NCBI RefSeq assembly: GCF_037038585.1 | Contig: NW_027288510.1 | Location: 3,043,001 to 3,107,000 of the forward strand | Direction of reading: 5' to 3' | Length of the DNA: 64,000 nucleotides | Source: Patagioenas fasciata | Lineage: Eukaryota > Chordata > Aves > Columbiformes > Columbidae | Shown here: positions 47,901 through 60,420 of the stretch, piece by piece | Layout: each line of letters starts with the position of its first letter | Position numbering within the stretch: position 1 is the stretch's first letter | Notes under the pieces: generated by a model | What the model was told of the DNA's origin: nothing | What the model saw: only the letters and a program-made list of their open reading frames with translations | Databases searched by the model: none | Program-made: the position numbers and the translations under genes

Positions 47901-50900
47901 TTACAACCCATGAAGTGCGGGCTCCTCCTGTGCTGCAGCTTTTCTTCTCAGGATGCAGTCGAAGTTGCCCTGGGTGCTCATGGCGTAGAACACGTTCGCC
48001 TTGGGTGGGATCGCCAGCTCCGCAAGAGAGGGAGCAGAGCGAGCGTTCATGGGCGCCCCACTCAGCGTTGGGGGTTTATTCTCACCGGCAGCTGGGACAA
48101 CGTGGCGATGGCGTTTCTGACGTCGCTCCGCATGTTACTCTTGCCGGCAAAATGCAGCAGAGCTCTTCCAGCAGCAGCAGCAGCAGAGTTCTGCTTCCCC
48201 ACCTTTGTCCTCGGAGATGATCTGGACCAGCTCGTAATCCTCGGCCGAGCCAGACTGCAGGTTGTGCTTCTCCATGGCTCGCTGGGTGACAGCAGGAGCC
48301 TTCTCTTGGTTACTCAGCTGCAAAGAGGGAGTTGCAAGGAGTCGCTTGGTAACCAAGTCGCAGATTCTGCCAGACGCTAAAACACGCTCTTTGCGACACC
48401 TGGGGGTGGAGTTAGTTCAAGACAACAGACACTGCTCTAGAAATGCAGCAGGAAATCACAGCCTCTGCTCTCCTGAGCAACCGCTCGGAGAGGTGAGACC
48501 TTGTTCTCAGCAGCCATCGAATCCGCAGCAAGAGCTGCCCCAGCTGCTGTTTGCAGACATCCATTAATCCACAGTCTCCCCTGCTAAACACTTTCTGCGA
48601 TGTCCTGCAAAGATTCTGGGCCTTGGAGCTGGGTTTGCTGGGGAAGGGGCACCTTGTGTCACAGCTCACACACCCCAGTGCTGAGCTGGACACACAACAG
48701 CCGGCGCTGGCAGAAGAGCAGGGGCAGCAAAGCCGGCACTTGCTCAGAGTGCTTCCCTTGGCATTGTTGATCAAATACAAGCTTCAATTTCAAAGCCAGA
48801 AACCTTGAGAGATGCTCTTTGCAAACCTCTCATTCATCCCTTGCTCCACATGTTTTGATTTGTAACATCGGTCACGTTCCCTGTCAAGGAGGTCTGATCG
48901 GGGAATAGGTGTTTCCGAAACTAAAAGCACCATTCAAGTCACCTGGGGTGAAAACACCACCCACAGTAACAGCGCTTTGCTGTTCCCACCGCTCACCAGG
49001 ATGCTCCTGTAGATGTTGCCGCTTCTGTCCTCTTCTACGCTGGTGCGGATGACGCAGCTCTCTCCGCTCTGCTGGTTGTAGACTGGCAGGACTGGCGGCA
49101 CTTCTTTTGATGGAACGGGAGTCACGGGGCCGGGGCACTTCTTGGAGCACTTGTCATCAGATGGCAGCAAGGGGGGAGACGAGATCAAACACATTCATTA
49201 CCATTGAATTTCAAAGATCCAAAAGCTAAAGATGACACTCTTCAGCACAACAGCCTTAACAAGGGCTTCGGCAACCCAGTTAAGGCAGCTTAGGTCAAGA
49301 GAGCAGAGTCTGCAGGACAAAGCTCCCTGGGAACGGAACCCAGCCCAGCCCAGGCTTGGTCTGGGCAGTTCCTGGCAGGTCAAACCACAGGGCTGGTGAG
49401 CTCTGACCTCACCTGCTTCTCACTTGCTCAGCTGCTCTGCCTGCCCCAGAATTAGGCTGGGCTGATGTACATGAGCCCTCCCCCCAAAATCGCCTTTCCC
49501 AGAGCTCAGGTCCCTCCATTCCACTGCCAGCAACGCTCCAGTCAAGATCCACAGGCTTGGGCAAGCGCCTGGGGCCGCCGGCAGCGTCAGCAGCCTCGCA
49601 CAGGCTGTTTGTGCTGAACACAGGGCCCGGGCCCTACCTTGTGCTGAGGCTCCTCAGCAGTGTCGGTGGGAGGGACGATGGTGACGGTGCTGTCCCCAGA
49701 GCTCCCACCTGGAGCAGGTTTGGGCTGCGCGTTGACGGGGGTGCTGAGGGCGCTCACCCCCAAGCCCAGGAACGGCCTAGGGGAGAAAAGAAAGCACAAC
49801 AGAGCTGGGCTGAGCACAGCTGTCACTTGCTTCAACAATCTGACCTGCTGTTGTGTTTTCCTATCTTGAGTGGCCTATTGTTTGTGTGTGTATAGCAAAT
49901 TAGACTCTATCCTTATTTGCTCTGTTTTGCTGCTGCAAATTTGAATTGAATTTATAATCCAGCACTAAAATCGTTCCTTTGTTTGACACCTTAGAGTTAT
50001 TTCTGCAGTCTTTAGTCGATAACCCTCATGGCTACTTACACCAATAGAAAGAGACAACAGCAATACGTATTTCTAGCTGGCGGTGTCTCCTCGCAGCACT
50101 GCAGTGCTCTGGATCCCCAGCCAGGTTTGTCAGCTGGTGTTTGATTTATTCCAGTTCATATTCACACACCAAACCCCCTCCCCGTTGTACTCACAGGCTG
50201 AATCTCTTCACCACGCTCTTCTGAGCTCTGCCCGCTGCGGTGCTCTGGTCAGGAGCTGCTCCTTCGATTTCACGTGACAGACGGAAACTGCAGAACAGGC
50301 AATACCGTTAGTTAAATATCTCAAAGTGGCCATATCTGAGAAGCCCTGGGTCACTCCCACGTCCCAGAGGGTTCATCCCCACGAGGAGGAGCGCAGCTCT
50401 GTGCGTGTGTATTTCCACTCTCCGGGAGCAGCTCCTGGCAGCGCAGAGCTCAAGGCTGAGAGAACCTGAACCTGCCTGCGGGGGAAGAAAAGCTGCTTCG
50501 CCAGCTGGGCTGAGACCCTACCTCTCCTCATCACTTCAATGCCGCTGCCTCCTAAACCACTGCACGAATTTCTCATCTCCTGTCACGCAATAGCTGTTAC
50601 ATGAGGACTGCAACAGCTTCATTTGTGCGATTACTTCAAACTCCTAAGAAAACAAATAATAAAATAGGAATTCTAATTAGAAAAATCAAGCCAGTCTCGT
50701 TAATACACTAAACACACGCAGCAACAGATCCAGGACAAACTGCCCTCGGACAGAGGAAACCCCGGCACCTTCGCTCCTACTGATCTCTGACCAACAAGGC
50801 TCAGGCTGGAAGGCAACGCTCAGCCTTGATTTCTCGGTCCCAGGTACCCGCTTCGCTCTCTGCACCTTTGACCCACAACTATTTACTGCAGCACAAGGAA

Positions 50901-52884
50901 GATGGTCACAGACTGCATCTTGTGGCCAGCAAAGGTCTCACGCCAGCAGGTCTGATGCGCTCCCAGCACACAGAACACGCTCGTGTAACGTGTTCCCGTG
51001 AACACCAAACGGGGGGAACGTGCCCCAGACGTAACTCCCGCGGCAGCGAGTGCCCTGCGGCTCCTCTTCCCCTGCTGCCCGCATCTAAAAGGAATTTCTC
51101 TTCCCGCGCCGCCCCGCACAGCCCGGCAGAGGTTCACAGCGTGCCGGGGACTGTTCCTTCCTCACCCTCTGAGTAACGTGAGCGGCTGTTGGATACGCCC
51201 AGCAAAGACAACAGGCCTCGCCAAGAGAACGCTCTAGCAGAGAGCGTCAGGCACTAACGATCACAGAACAGTCACCGTTCCACTTACCCTTCGCCGCTTC
51301 TCAAAATTGATCAGGCCGCCCTGTTGGAAGGACAGAGAAGGGATCGGAGGAGAAGAGCACAGGCTCGGCTGGAGTTAATCACAAACAGGATGAACAGGAT
51401 GAAGTAGTGACACCAAGGGACGGGCCAGAGCTGCCCTGACCAAAGGCCTCTACAAAGACCCGTTTCCAGCTCTAGGATAAGCCACAGCACTCGTGTACCT
51501 GAGTCTATTTGTTAAATACATTCCTCTCTTTTTAAGAACTGCACTAGCACCCAGTGGAAGATGCAGGAGCAGACACAGTGTCTGCAAGGGAGGGAGGAGA
51601 TTTAGGATTCCAAAAATTGCCCCAAATTACCTCGAGATAGTCCTGAAGGGCTGTGTCCAGCATGACGAGGTCAGTGAGGAAGGTACCCAGGTAAGGTACC
51701 GTGCCTTGTGTGACTCCCTGCAAACGGTCAGAGCAATGGTGGATTAATTGACTGAGAAGTCATAATTATACTAATTAGAATACTCCTGTGGAAGCAAACA
51801 AAACACAACTAGTCTGCTTCACCAAACAGCGCTCTTGTAAATGATGCTTTCACGACATCATCCTTGGTATCTCAGCCAGCGGTTCATGTCTGCGCAGAGC
51901 GGTATATAAGCCAAAGTGCTCATTCGTAACTCCTCTGCGTCAAATCTCGCTGTGCGGCACCTCTCGCCCCAGCAGAAAAGCCGGGATTTACAGACCCGTC
52001 TTCCCCAAAGCACCGCATACGGGAGCTCATTGGTCAGGAACAGGGCTGAGCTCGGCTTTGGGTGAGATCACAACCTGGCAACTCAAGCTCATTCCCCCCT
52101 TCAGCAGCAGCTCCCTGCTCGTCGCAAAGTTGTCACAGTCGGAGAAGATTTCGCAAAGCTCTTCGAACATCAGCATTGTGTCCCTGTACAGGAAAAGATT
52201 CAATGATTTAAGTTGTTTGTAAGCACTCTGAATCAGACCAGGGTACAATTTTTTTCTCAAGAATCGTTAACAGTTGGGCAGAGAAAAGATAAAAGCACCA
52301 AAACACATCCAGTGACACACTGCACAGCCTTACTTTGGAACGCAGGCCCTGGTCTTCTTCAGGCGATAAACCGAGGTGGACTGCAAGGCGGAAACGATGG
52401 CCTTCAGAGACGAAAAGTTGTTCAGGATCCTACATTGCTGTGAAAGAAGCGGTTAGAAACACAGGAGCGTTAAACGTCAGCATCACCAATAGCCAGTGCT
52501 CTTCTGTCTGCCCCGTGTCCTGCTTGCTGCACATTCTCCCTGCTAAGCGGGCAGCTCTACAAATACTGAGCATCAAAAATATCACTCCCCGCTACAACCC
52601 CCCTGTCCCCTCCCAGCTCCACGGCACCCGCACAAGGAACGTTAAACAGTCGCGAATAAACGCTTTACACGTCCGATACGGATCCACTTCTCCAAGATCT
52701 TCGCTCTTGGCTGTGTCTTTAATTCTTTGCTCTCCAGGATGGTGCTGAGCACGCAGTTGGTGACGGCGTTGAACTGCGAGATGGTGGCTCTGATGCTCTG
52801 TGCCAGCTGTTTGTTCTCTTTCTTGTCCCTTCGGGACCAGATGCAGCCCAGGCAGTGGTGGGGCACAACGTTCTGGAAGAGTGT
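47901..52884 (-). pseudogene. RALGDS-like: Gene D: RalGDS-like gene truncated at the array boundary
   Basis: Only exons 8-18 remain: 52669-52884, 52334-52437, 52099-52183, 51631-51717, 51288-51320, 50522-50643, 50195-50287, 49638-49776, about 48997-49149, 48203-48317 and 47901-48017. The duplicated sequence ends near 52974, in intron 7, so promoter, acidic exon, REM exons and exon 7 are absent. The exon 10 donor is changed from GT to GG (near 52097), and exon 13 carries the shared TGA (50536-50538). Exon 9 has KKTR. Loss of the 5' half, the donor and the stop make this a pseudogene unless it is spliced to unknown upstream exons. Confidence 0.85.
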
Positions 52885-52974
52885 CTAGAGGGAAACAGAG
52901 GTGTCCAACTCAGCCTGGAGCGCTACTGCCCACAGCAAGAAATGCACGGTTACAGTACAAACTGCAGCTGAATC

Positions 52975-53160
52975 AGAGGCCTCGCTGCTCACAGGGGGGA
53001 CAGCAGGCAGTGACAGGCCCGGGGATGACAGGCCCCCCCTCCCCTAGGGGGCGCTCGGCTGGGCCAAAGGACGTTTCCTTGCTTTATATTTTCTACCACA
53101 TTCATCTGGAGACGAGGAGGAAAGCCATCAGACAGTACCACTGTTCAAAAACAGGTACAG
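52975..53160. other. Array boundary and adjacent non-duplicated sequence
   Basis: Identity to the other units stops after aatc at 52974. The sequence beyond is GC-rich and then ordinary, with no gene I can support. Confidence 0.7.
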
Positions 53161-53523
53161 GCCTGGACTAAGATGTTTACAAAAGGTGTTTTTCCACTAA
53201 TTGTTGTTAAAAACACACTAAACTCATGTCATGTTTGTCTCCCTTGTTTTTCCACTCGTTCACAGACCAGGCCCAAGGACATTCACACATCCCATGCACT
53301 TGGGGGCGGTTATCCGGCCCGAGATACCATTCTCACGAGTCTGGGCTATAACTTTTTACAATTACGAGAAATGTACTTCAAAGTAATCTGTCCAAGGCCC
53401 TTTATATATTATTATGTTAGTATTATGTCTTTGACCGTCCAGATGGTCACGTTAGTATTGATCTTCCTTTATCATCCAGGTGGCTGGAACCGCACATCTT
53501 GCTTTTCCACATTTACTTTCCAA
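53161..53523 (+). repeat. Long inverted repeat, left arm
   Basis: About 363 bp matching the reverse complement of 58277-58638 at roughly 90% by eye. It shares the segment around cccatgcacttgggggcggt and ends at ttactttccaa. A 162-codon plus-strand frame crosses it but shows no known domain. Confidence 0.8.
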
Positions 53524-55447
53524 CATGAGTCCTCAAGACATTACCTTAGAATCTCTCCCATATGGCCAGTTGAACAGCTTGTCAGAGGAAACAAGGTGAA
53601 GTGGGTGCACTCTGATGAAAACAAGGTTTCATACAAGTTAATCATTGTTTTACTTATCTAGTAATACTATATAACAGATTTAAAGCAGTGCAGAGAATGC
53701 CACGTTGTACACCTCGTGTTGCAAACATCGGCACTGAGCGTATTTCTGATATGAAATACAGGTGGATGCCTCTTGCAAAATTTTTGTTTCCTTATAGAAT
53801 GTTTTTCCATTTTGTTTTCCATTGTCTGGACTGCTTTTCCTATTTCTCTTTTTTTTTTTCCATCCTAGGATGTGAATGTAACTTCCTACGATCGGCTCTT
53901 TGGGAAAGAGAGTGAAATGCAGGTGTTCACTTTGCTCTAGTTGGGAGGGGAGCAAACACAGCAGTTTTGACTATTGATGTGATTCAGAGCAGCACATCAG
54001 GCACATGCGCTGGGTGCAGCTTTTTAGTGCAATACTTGCAGAATCATGAGGGTAAAAACCTCCTCTGCTGAGGCCACGACATGAGGGGCAACGTGTCGGG
54101 CAGAGTGACAGAGAGGACCCAGGTGTCCGGGCACCGGCACAGCAGTGGGAGCATGGACACGGACACACATCCACACGCAGGCGTAGCTTTGCTGAAGGGA
54201 TTTACTGATCATGAGAGGGAAATGGCCCAGGGCTCCCAGGGGATCAGACGGGGTCATCCAGGGATGATCATCTCCTCATGTCACTGGAGGGGGACAGGAC
54301 ACGGCTGTCACCATCAGTTTCAGTTCTGAAATCAGAGCCCAAAATGAGATCTCCAGTGTCAGCTGGGACACGAGGGGAGGCTTCTCCCCACTGTCTCTCT
54401 GCAGAGACCCAGGGAAGGAGAGAAGAGTTGGAGCCCTCAATCAACCCAGGACAAGACTCGGTTCTCCTGAGATCCATGTGGCACCCAGAGCTCCTTGGCC
54501 AGTGTGTCATTAGCCCCGGATGCCCCTACATCTCCCAGAACCCTGCCCAGCCCTCAGGGTGATCCTTGGGGTCTGTAAGGCCCCAGAGCCCCAGCCCGGC
54601 CTGCACGGTGACCCTCTGGGTCCGTAGAGCCCCGCTGGGTGCAACAAAAGTCATGGGGGCAGCTCTGTCCAGCGTGGCCTGGGACACAGGGCATGGACAG
54701 TCTCCTCTGTTTGCTTCTAGATCCACGTTCTGCCCACCCAGGACCCTTTGTGGGGCTGGAGATGCCCTGATGCTGCTCACCAGCAATGGCGGAGATGGGT
54801 GCACTAGCACTTCAGCATCTGGAAGATCTGGAACCTGGTGTTTCTGCTGCAAAACATCATCCACCCTGAGAGACAGAGGGAGCTGGGGAGAAAGGTTGGG
54901 TGAGGGACACACTTGGGTGCACTGGGAGGCAGGGGAAAGCGATGGGGTCCTTGGGGAAGGTGACTCCAGGGAAAATGGGGTGCGTGAGTTTGTGTGGTGG
55001 GGCACAGAAAGCAGTGGAGGTCCTGGGGAAGGGGCTGTGTCCTGGGGTATCCTGGGGTGCACTGGGCTGTAGTGGGTTGTGATGGGATGGAAGGGAATGC
55101 AATGGGAGCCCTGGGCAATGGGGCATCCCTGGGAAAACACTGGGGAGCAGGGATGTTCTGTGGGGCTGCAGGGGGTGCATGGGAGTGTACTGGGGCACAC
55201 TGGCATGTTCTGGGGAACACCGGGATGCCCTGGAGTTTCGTGGCCGTGGGAGGGAGGGTGTGGGGCAGCAGAACTTGTGACACCTACCGCAGCCCTCTTC
55301 ACTCGCCCCAGTTTGAGTCCCTGCTGTAGAGAGACCATGAGACCTCACTGGTCACTGGGATGTCCCAGCCCCAGCAAGGGAGGGGAGGACCAAGGTGCCC
55401 TCCAGTTCCCCAGACTGGATGTCCTCCAAGTCCGCCCCACTACTCAC
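53524..55447. other. Non-duplicated sequence between inverted repeat arms, left part
   Basis: Short open frames on both strands are low-complexity (Pro/Gly/Trp-rich). One possible minus-strand exon lies near 55279-55314, with a good acceptor and donor, but I could not join it to a convincing protein. Nothing else recognised. Confidence 0.4.
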
Positions 55448-56270
55448 ATGCAGGAGAGACCCTCCACTTGCTTCCAGCAATGTTCCTGGAAATGCCTATG
55501 AAAGAAGAGAAAGGGGTTGGAGACAAATGGGGCTGTGGGTGGGGCACAGGTGTCCCCAGCCCCACCAAGGCCCCTGGATTCTCCCTCATCTGAGCGTGAA
55601 AATCCCTTCTGCTCCCCCCAACCTCATTCCTCCAAGTTTCACCTGGGATACCTGTTCATGGCGGACCAGGGCTTGGGTTGGAGAAAAGGATAACATGGGA
55701 ATTTGGGGCCTCCAAGGAGGACGGTGGCTGGGGGGGACCCAGAGGCAGGGCACTGTTGTGAACTCGCAGAACCCAAGGGACCGGGCTGGGGGTGCTGGAG
55801 GGACAGGACTGCATGGGATGCAAGTGAGGGGTAAAGAATTCAAGGGGAGGGGACATGGGGAATTCAGGTGAGGTTGTTGGTGGGGGCAGGAGGAAGAGGA
55901 CAGCAGAGGAACAAAACGCGGGGATCGGGAAAGTGTTTGGGAGGGGGTGTTCAAGGAGGGGGATCTGGGGGCACTACCGCAGGGGACAGGGTGAAAGGCA
56001 AAGGACGGAGTGGAAAGATGGAAAGAAAGGCATTGGCATCCATCAAAGGGAGAGCATTTGGGGACCCTCTATAGGACACAGAGGAGATCCTGAGGAGGAG
56101 ATACCTGAGGGGTCTTAAAGGATGGAATGGGGAGGCCCAAAGAAGAGGGGTGTGGGGGCACCAAGACAAGAAACCGGGAGGGGCCCTCACTGGAGCCTCA
56201 CCTGCGCATCTTCCAGGGTGCACAGCAGGATGGTGAAGAGCAGGGCCACACTGAGCACTGCGACCTTCAT
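55448..56270 (-). CDS. Possible small secreted-protein gene, first exons (unrecognised)
   Basis: The exon at 56202-56270 encodes MKVAVLSVALLFTILLCTL and four more residues, a textbook signal peptide, and ends in a strong donor (CAG/GTGAGG). A TATA-like GATAAAG lies about 55 bp upstream (56324-56329). A second exon may lie at 55448-55485 or 55448-55495, depending on which of two acceptors is used; the shorter gives two cysteines (EHCWKQVEGLSC). Later exons could not be fixed with consistent phase. The size and layout resemble chemokine, apolipoprotein or host-defence peptide genes, but no family motif is visible, so no function is assigned. Confidence 0.35.
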
Positions 56271-58276
56271 CTTCCTCTGCGGTGCAGCGAGTCCTGGGTG
56301 ATGCCAGAAAAGGTGAGGGCACCTTTATCCCTCCCAGGAGGACTCCTTGCCCCTCCCCACACCTCCAGCCCCCAGGGCAAAGCTTGGCAGAGACACCCGC
56401 CCTGGCAACCCAGCCTTGGCACAGAGTCACTCCCGCCTTGAGCACTGATCCAGCTGCCTTCCCTGGCATCAGTGCCGCTTCCTGCATGGGGCAGCTGCAC
56501 GGGGAAGGGCCCAGGCATCCACAGTGGTGAGGGGGGACAGCAGTGTGTCCCTGACAGCCAGACACCCTATGGTGATGACCCACTGCTCCAACTCGAAACC
56601 ATCCTGCAACAACCCCAAAAGCCTGATCCCCCCACCTGCCAGTGCCCCTCACCTCCCAGCACCACCATCTCCCAGTGCCCCTCAACTCCCAGGCCAGTCT
56701 TTCCCTATGGAACCCCCCCTAGAGATGACACCAGCCTCAAATCTGGGGTCTCTAAGCACAATTATCTCTGAGCCCTTTCCAGCCCCTTAAATAAATGAGG
56801 GGCTGGGAGTCACTCCTCTTCTTGGGGCACCAGGGACCCCAGGATTAGGGAACTCTGGGAGGTGGGAGGACAGCTGGGGCAATGTGGACAGCTGGTGACT
56901 GGGATCCTCAGTCACTGGTGGCACTGCCAATGGGGAGCACTGGTGAATCCTGGGCTCTGGGAGAGGAGGGCTGGGCTTGGGGGAAGTGCTGGGGTGGTGT
57001 CAGTGCCCAGCTCCAGCCCACCCCATTTCCCTTGCACCGCCAGCCCCCAACTGGTCCAGTCTGCAGCCACAGCTGAGAACAGAGCAGAGGGAACATCCCC
57101 TGCCCTGGCTCTCACCTGTCCCTGTCCGGGGTCACTGCGCCCTCCCAGACAACCTGGGTCCCGCCCTGTAGAGCTGATCCCACATGGTGGGTCCCAGTGT
57201 CCCTGTCCCCAACAAGGCTCTGGCTCCAGCCCTGTCCCTTCCTGGGACTTGGCCACAGCTCACCAAAGGCCCTTGTCCCCACCGAGTGCCCCTTCAATGC
57301 CCCCATCCTCGGCCCAGGCCAGCGCTGTCCCTGAGCAGGACGTGGCCATCCAGAGGGACGTGATGAAGCGGGCTCTTGTTCCCAGGCAGCCGCTCGGAGC
57401 TCATTGCAGGACGGAGCTCCCCTGGCACGAGGAGGGATGTTTGCTCCCACAGCGGCTCTGATCAGCTCTGTTTGCCCAGGGCCCATGGCACAAGAAGCCC
57501 GTTCACCAAGATCGGTGCCTCACAGAGTGACCGATCAGGGGATCCAGGGCAGTTAAAGCAGCCTGGAAGCCTGGGCTCCCCCAGCCCTGGCAGCGGGCAG
57601 AACCCACAGAGAAGGGCAGTGCTGGGGCAGTGGGGAGGAGCAGGTCCTGGGGCACCCGCACGCCTGGGGCTCCCTGGCTGCCCTGGGCACAGGCTGGAGC
57701 CCAGAGGCCGGGGGGTCCCAGGGGAGCAGCTGGACAGCCGGGGTGCCGCTCTGCTTCGGGACAGCCTGGGGAGTCCTGCCGGAGTGGGGCTCAGAGCAGC
57801 TGGGGGATGGAGCTGTGTCCCCAGGGGCACGGCCTCCCCTGCCCTCTCCCCCGCCCGCCTTGCAGCTCTCCCTGGCTTTTTGCGGGGCGCGGGGTTCCCT
57901 TCACTGCACCCCTGGCCCAAACATCCCCATCCTGGGGGCCCTGGTCAGCATCCTCTGGGCACTGTGGGGCAGTGTGACAGTGGGGGAATCAATGGGTTTA
58001 TAACTCCAGTCTCAGTGGCTGCTGCCCGGGCGACCTGGATGTTGAGCGGTTTCCAGCACCAGTCTGTGCTCACTGACTGGAGCAGAAGAGGGATCTCAGA
58101 TTCCCAAGACCCGATTTCTGTCCCCTGCAGAGCTGGCAGCCCTTCAGGGACATACCTGTGTTTGCTTTGATATTCTTCAGTGGCTGACTCTGGGCTGTGT
58201 GAGCATCTCCATGATGTACTTTTACAACCATGTTCTCCGTACAGGCAGCAACACCTTGCCACAGTTCAGCAGCCTC
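56271..58276. other. GC-rich non-duplicated sequence without recognised gene
   Basis: Several long open frames (for example plus strand 57376-58170) are compositional: Pro/Gly/Ala-rich, with no domain and open in several frames at once. I see no supported exon. Confidence 0.4.
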
Positions 58277-58638
58277 TTGGAAAGTAAATGTGGAAAAGCA
58301 AGATGTGCGGTTCCAGCCACCTGGATGATAAAGGAAGATCAATACTAACATGACCATCTGGAAGGTCAAAGACATAATACTAACATAATAACATAGAAAG
58401 GGCCTTGGACAGAGTACTTTGAAGTACGTTTCTCATAACTGTAAAACGTTATAGCCCAGACTCGTGAGAATGGGATCTCGGGCCGGATAACCGCCCCCAA
58501 GTGCATGGGATGTGTGAATGTCCTTGGGCCTGGTCTGTGAACGAGTGGGAACGTAACTGAAATAAACATCACATGACTTTAGTGTGTTTTTAATAACAAT
58601 TACTGGAAAAACATCTTATGTACCATCTTGGTCCAGGC
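58277..58638 (-). repeat. Long inverted repeat, right arm
   Basis: Reverse-complement partner of 53161-53523. The spacer is about 4.75 kb. Confidence 0.8.
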
Positions 58639-59950
58639 CCACATCTGTCCCCAAGGAACGTATTTTGGTGTTGGGGCAGGGGAGGAGCACAGACAGGCAG
58701 CCCGGACCCCTGGGTCCTCTGCCCTGCTCGGGGAGGGGAGGTCGTTCCCTGTATGATGGGCTCAGCACTCCTGGGCTCACAGGAGATGTCACCCCCTCCA
58801 GAAGCCATCTGCTGTTCACAAGGCCACCAGTGCAGCAAGTCAACATTCATTTGATGCAACCAGTCTGTTAGAGCCAGTAACCCTGTGTAAAATCGATGCA
58901 AAATTACCACTGTGCTTAACTACAATGTGCCATGGAACAACCAGGCACTGACAAATCTCTCTGTTTTCCCTGGGAAATCACATTTGTGGCACTTTTACCC
59001 CCAAATCTCAGCAGCAGCGTCTGTTAACACCGGTTAACAGCTTTGGGTACCCAGAGCTGCCTTCAGCTCACGTGAAAACGTCTCCTCGTAACGCCCAGCG
59101 TGAGCCCAAGAACGACGCCTCCCCAACGCCCAAACTGAGGAACCTCAAGCAGTGCCCCCTTCTCCAAGGGCTGCGTTACAATCTGTGACAGAAAGGGGCT
59201 TCCACAGCCTGGAAAAGCTCCACAAGGAACTGGAGATTCCTGGGTCTCAGAGTAATTCTAGAGCTCAAGTGGTGACAGCCATCAGCTCCAGCTCAGACAA
59301 TACATGCCAACGCCCATCACTGACCCAGGAAGGCAGCTCTTCCTGTCCTGCCCAACGCCTTCAAATCCAGCACACTTTGTCCCTCCAACAGGAGGCAGCT
59401 GATTGATTTCTAACACCACTCTTCTCTGTCTACTTCGAGATGAACCAGACATACGTTATACAAGCAACCAAGTCCCCGCCTGGAAGCAGCGGAGCCTTTT
59501 GCCTTCTCCTTCCCACCCCACTTTGCAGGAGAAGGAAAACAAACGGCAGAAGAGACGCTGAGAAATTCAACCACCACATGGAGAGGGAACCTTTGAGAGC
59601 GGGAAAACTTATCCGTACAATGGAGAGAGCTACGCTGAATGAATAACACTGAAAATGAACCCTTCTTGCAGGGTAAAGTGCACAGCAATTCAAGACCTGC
59701 TGAACAGACCCCTGCCATTCTCAGCAATAAACAACCCCCAAGGCTCAACCAGCCAGCCAGGGTCACTGCTCTAAATCCAAGCGCAGCTGCACCGACCTGA
59801 GCCAGCACGGACACAGCCGCCTCCCTTGGCCCACACGAAGCTGCACAGGCCACGCGCTGCTCCAACAGGAACGTGCTGGGGACACCCGGGTTTCTCATGG
59901 CGGCCTCTGCGCTGTCACCTGCACAAAGCACCAAGAGACCGGCAGCTGTG
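58639..59950. other. Non-duplicated sequence without recognised gene
   Basis: No repeat, RNA gene or coding exon that I can support. A 219-codon minus-strand frame (59410-60069) runs into the CpG island and has no domain. Confidence 0.4.
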
Positions 59951-59959
59951 GGCTCAGCT

Positions 59960-60420
59960 CCGGGGGTTCCCGGGACCGGGGTCTCCAAGGGCCCGTTCGC
60001 ACACGGATCCTTGTGCGCGCGCCCCGACCGCGGGCGCCTCTCCCGCCCCCATCCCGACCCGCCGCTCACCTCCCCGGACCCGCCGCTCGCTCCCCCGGAC
60101 CCGCCGCTCGCCTCCCCGGACCCGCCGCTCGCTCCCCCGGACCCGCCGCTCCCCGCCCCGGACCCGCCGCTCGCCCCCCCGGACCCGCCGCTCGCTCCCC
60201 CGGACCCGCCGCTCGCTCCCCCGGACCCGCCGCTCGCTCCCCGGACCCGCTCAGCAGCCTCGGCTCAGCAGCCTCCGCTCGCCCCAGCCCTGTAGCCGGA
60301 AATTGCGTCACCGGGAGGGGCGAGCCGAGCGGCGCTGCCGGCAGGACCCCGACAGAGCTGTCCGATTATTCGCCTGACCCGCCAAATTTTTATACGAAAT
60401 GTGACTGAGTTGAACAGTTA
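59960..60420. promoter_or_regulatory. CpG island with promoter-like motifs
   Basis: GC- and CpG-dense block. Just right of the minisatellite, at 60296-60312, an ETS-type core (CCGGAA) adjoins a CRE-like TTGCGTCA, a pairing common in TATA-less promoters. The gene it would serve and its direction are unclear. Confidence 0.4.
60053..60250. repeat. 21-bp minisatellite inside the CpG island
   Basis: About nine to ten units of ccggacccgccgctcgctcc plus c, most exactly 21 bp. In one plus-strand frame it would read PDPPLAP repeats, which I do not take as coding. Confidence 0.9.

Noticed and set aside
54526..55338. 270-codon minus-strand frame rich in proline and serine
   Set aside because: Low-complexity, overlapped by open frames in other phases, with no domain or clear splice structure.
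57376..58170. 264-codon plus-strand frame
   Set aside because: GC-rich composition, no domain, and open frames on the opposite strand over the same bases.
59826..60408. Proline-rich plus-strand frames around 60 kb
   Set aside because: Produced by the 21-bp minisatellite, whose length is a multiple of three, which keeps several frames open.
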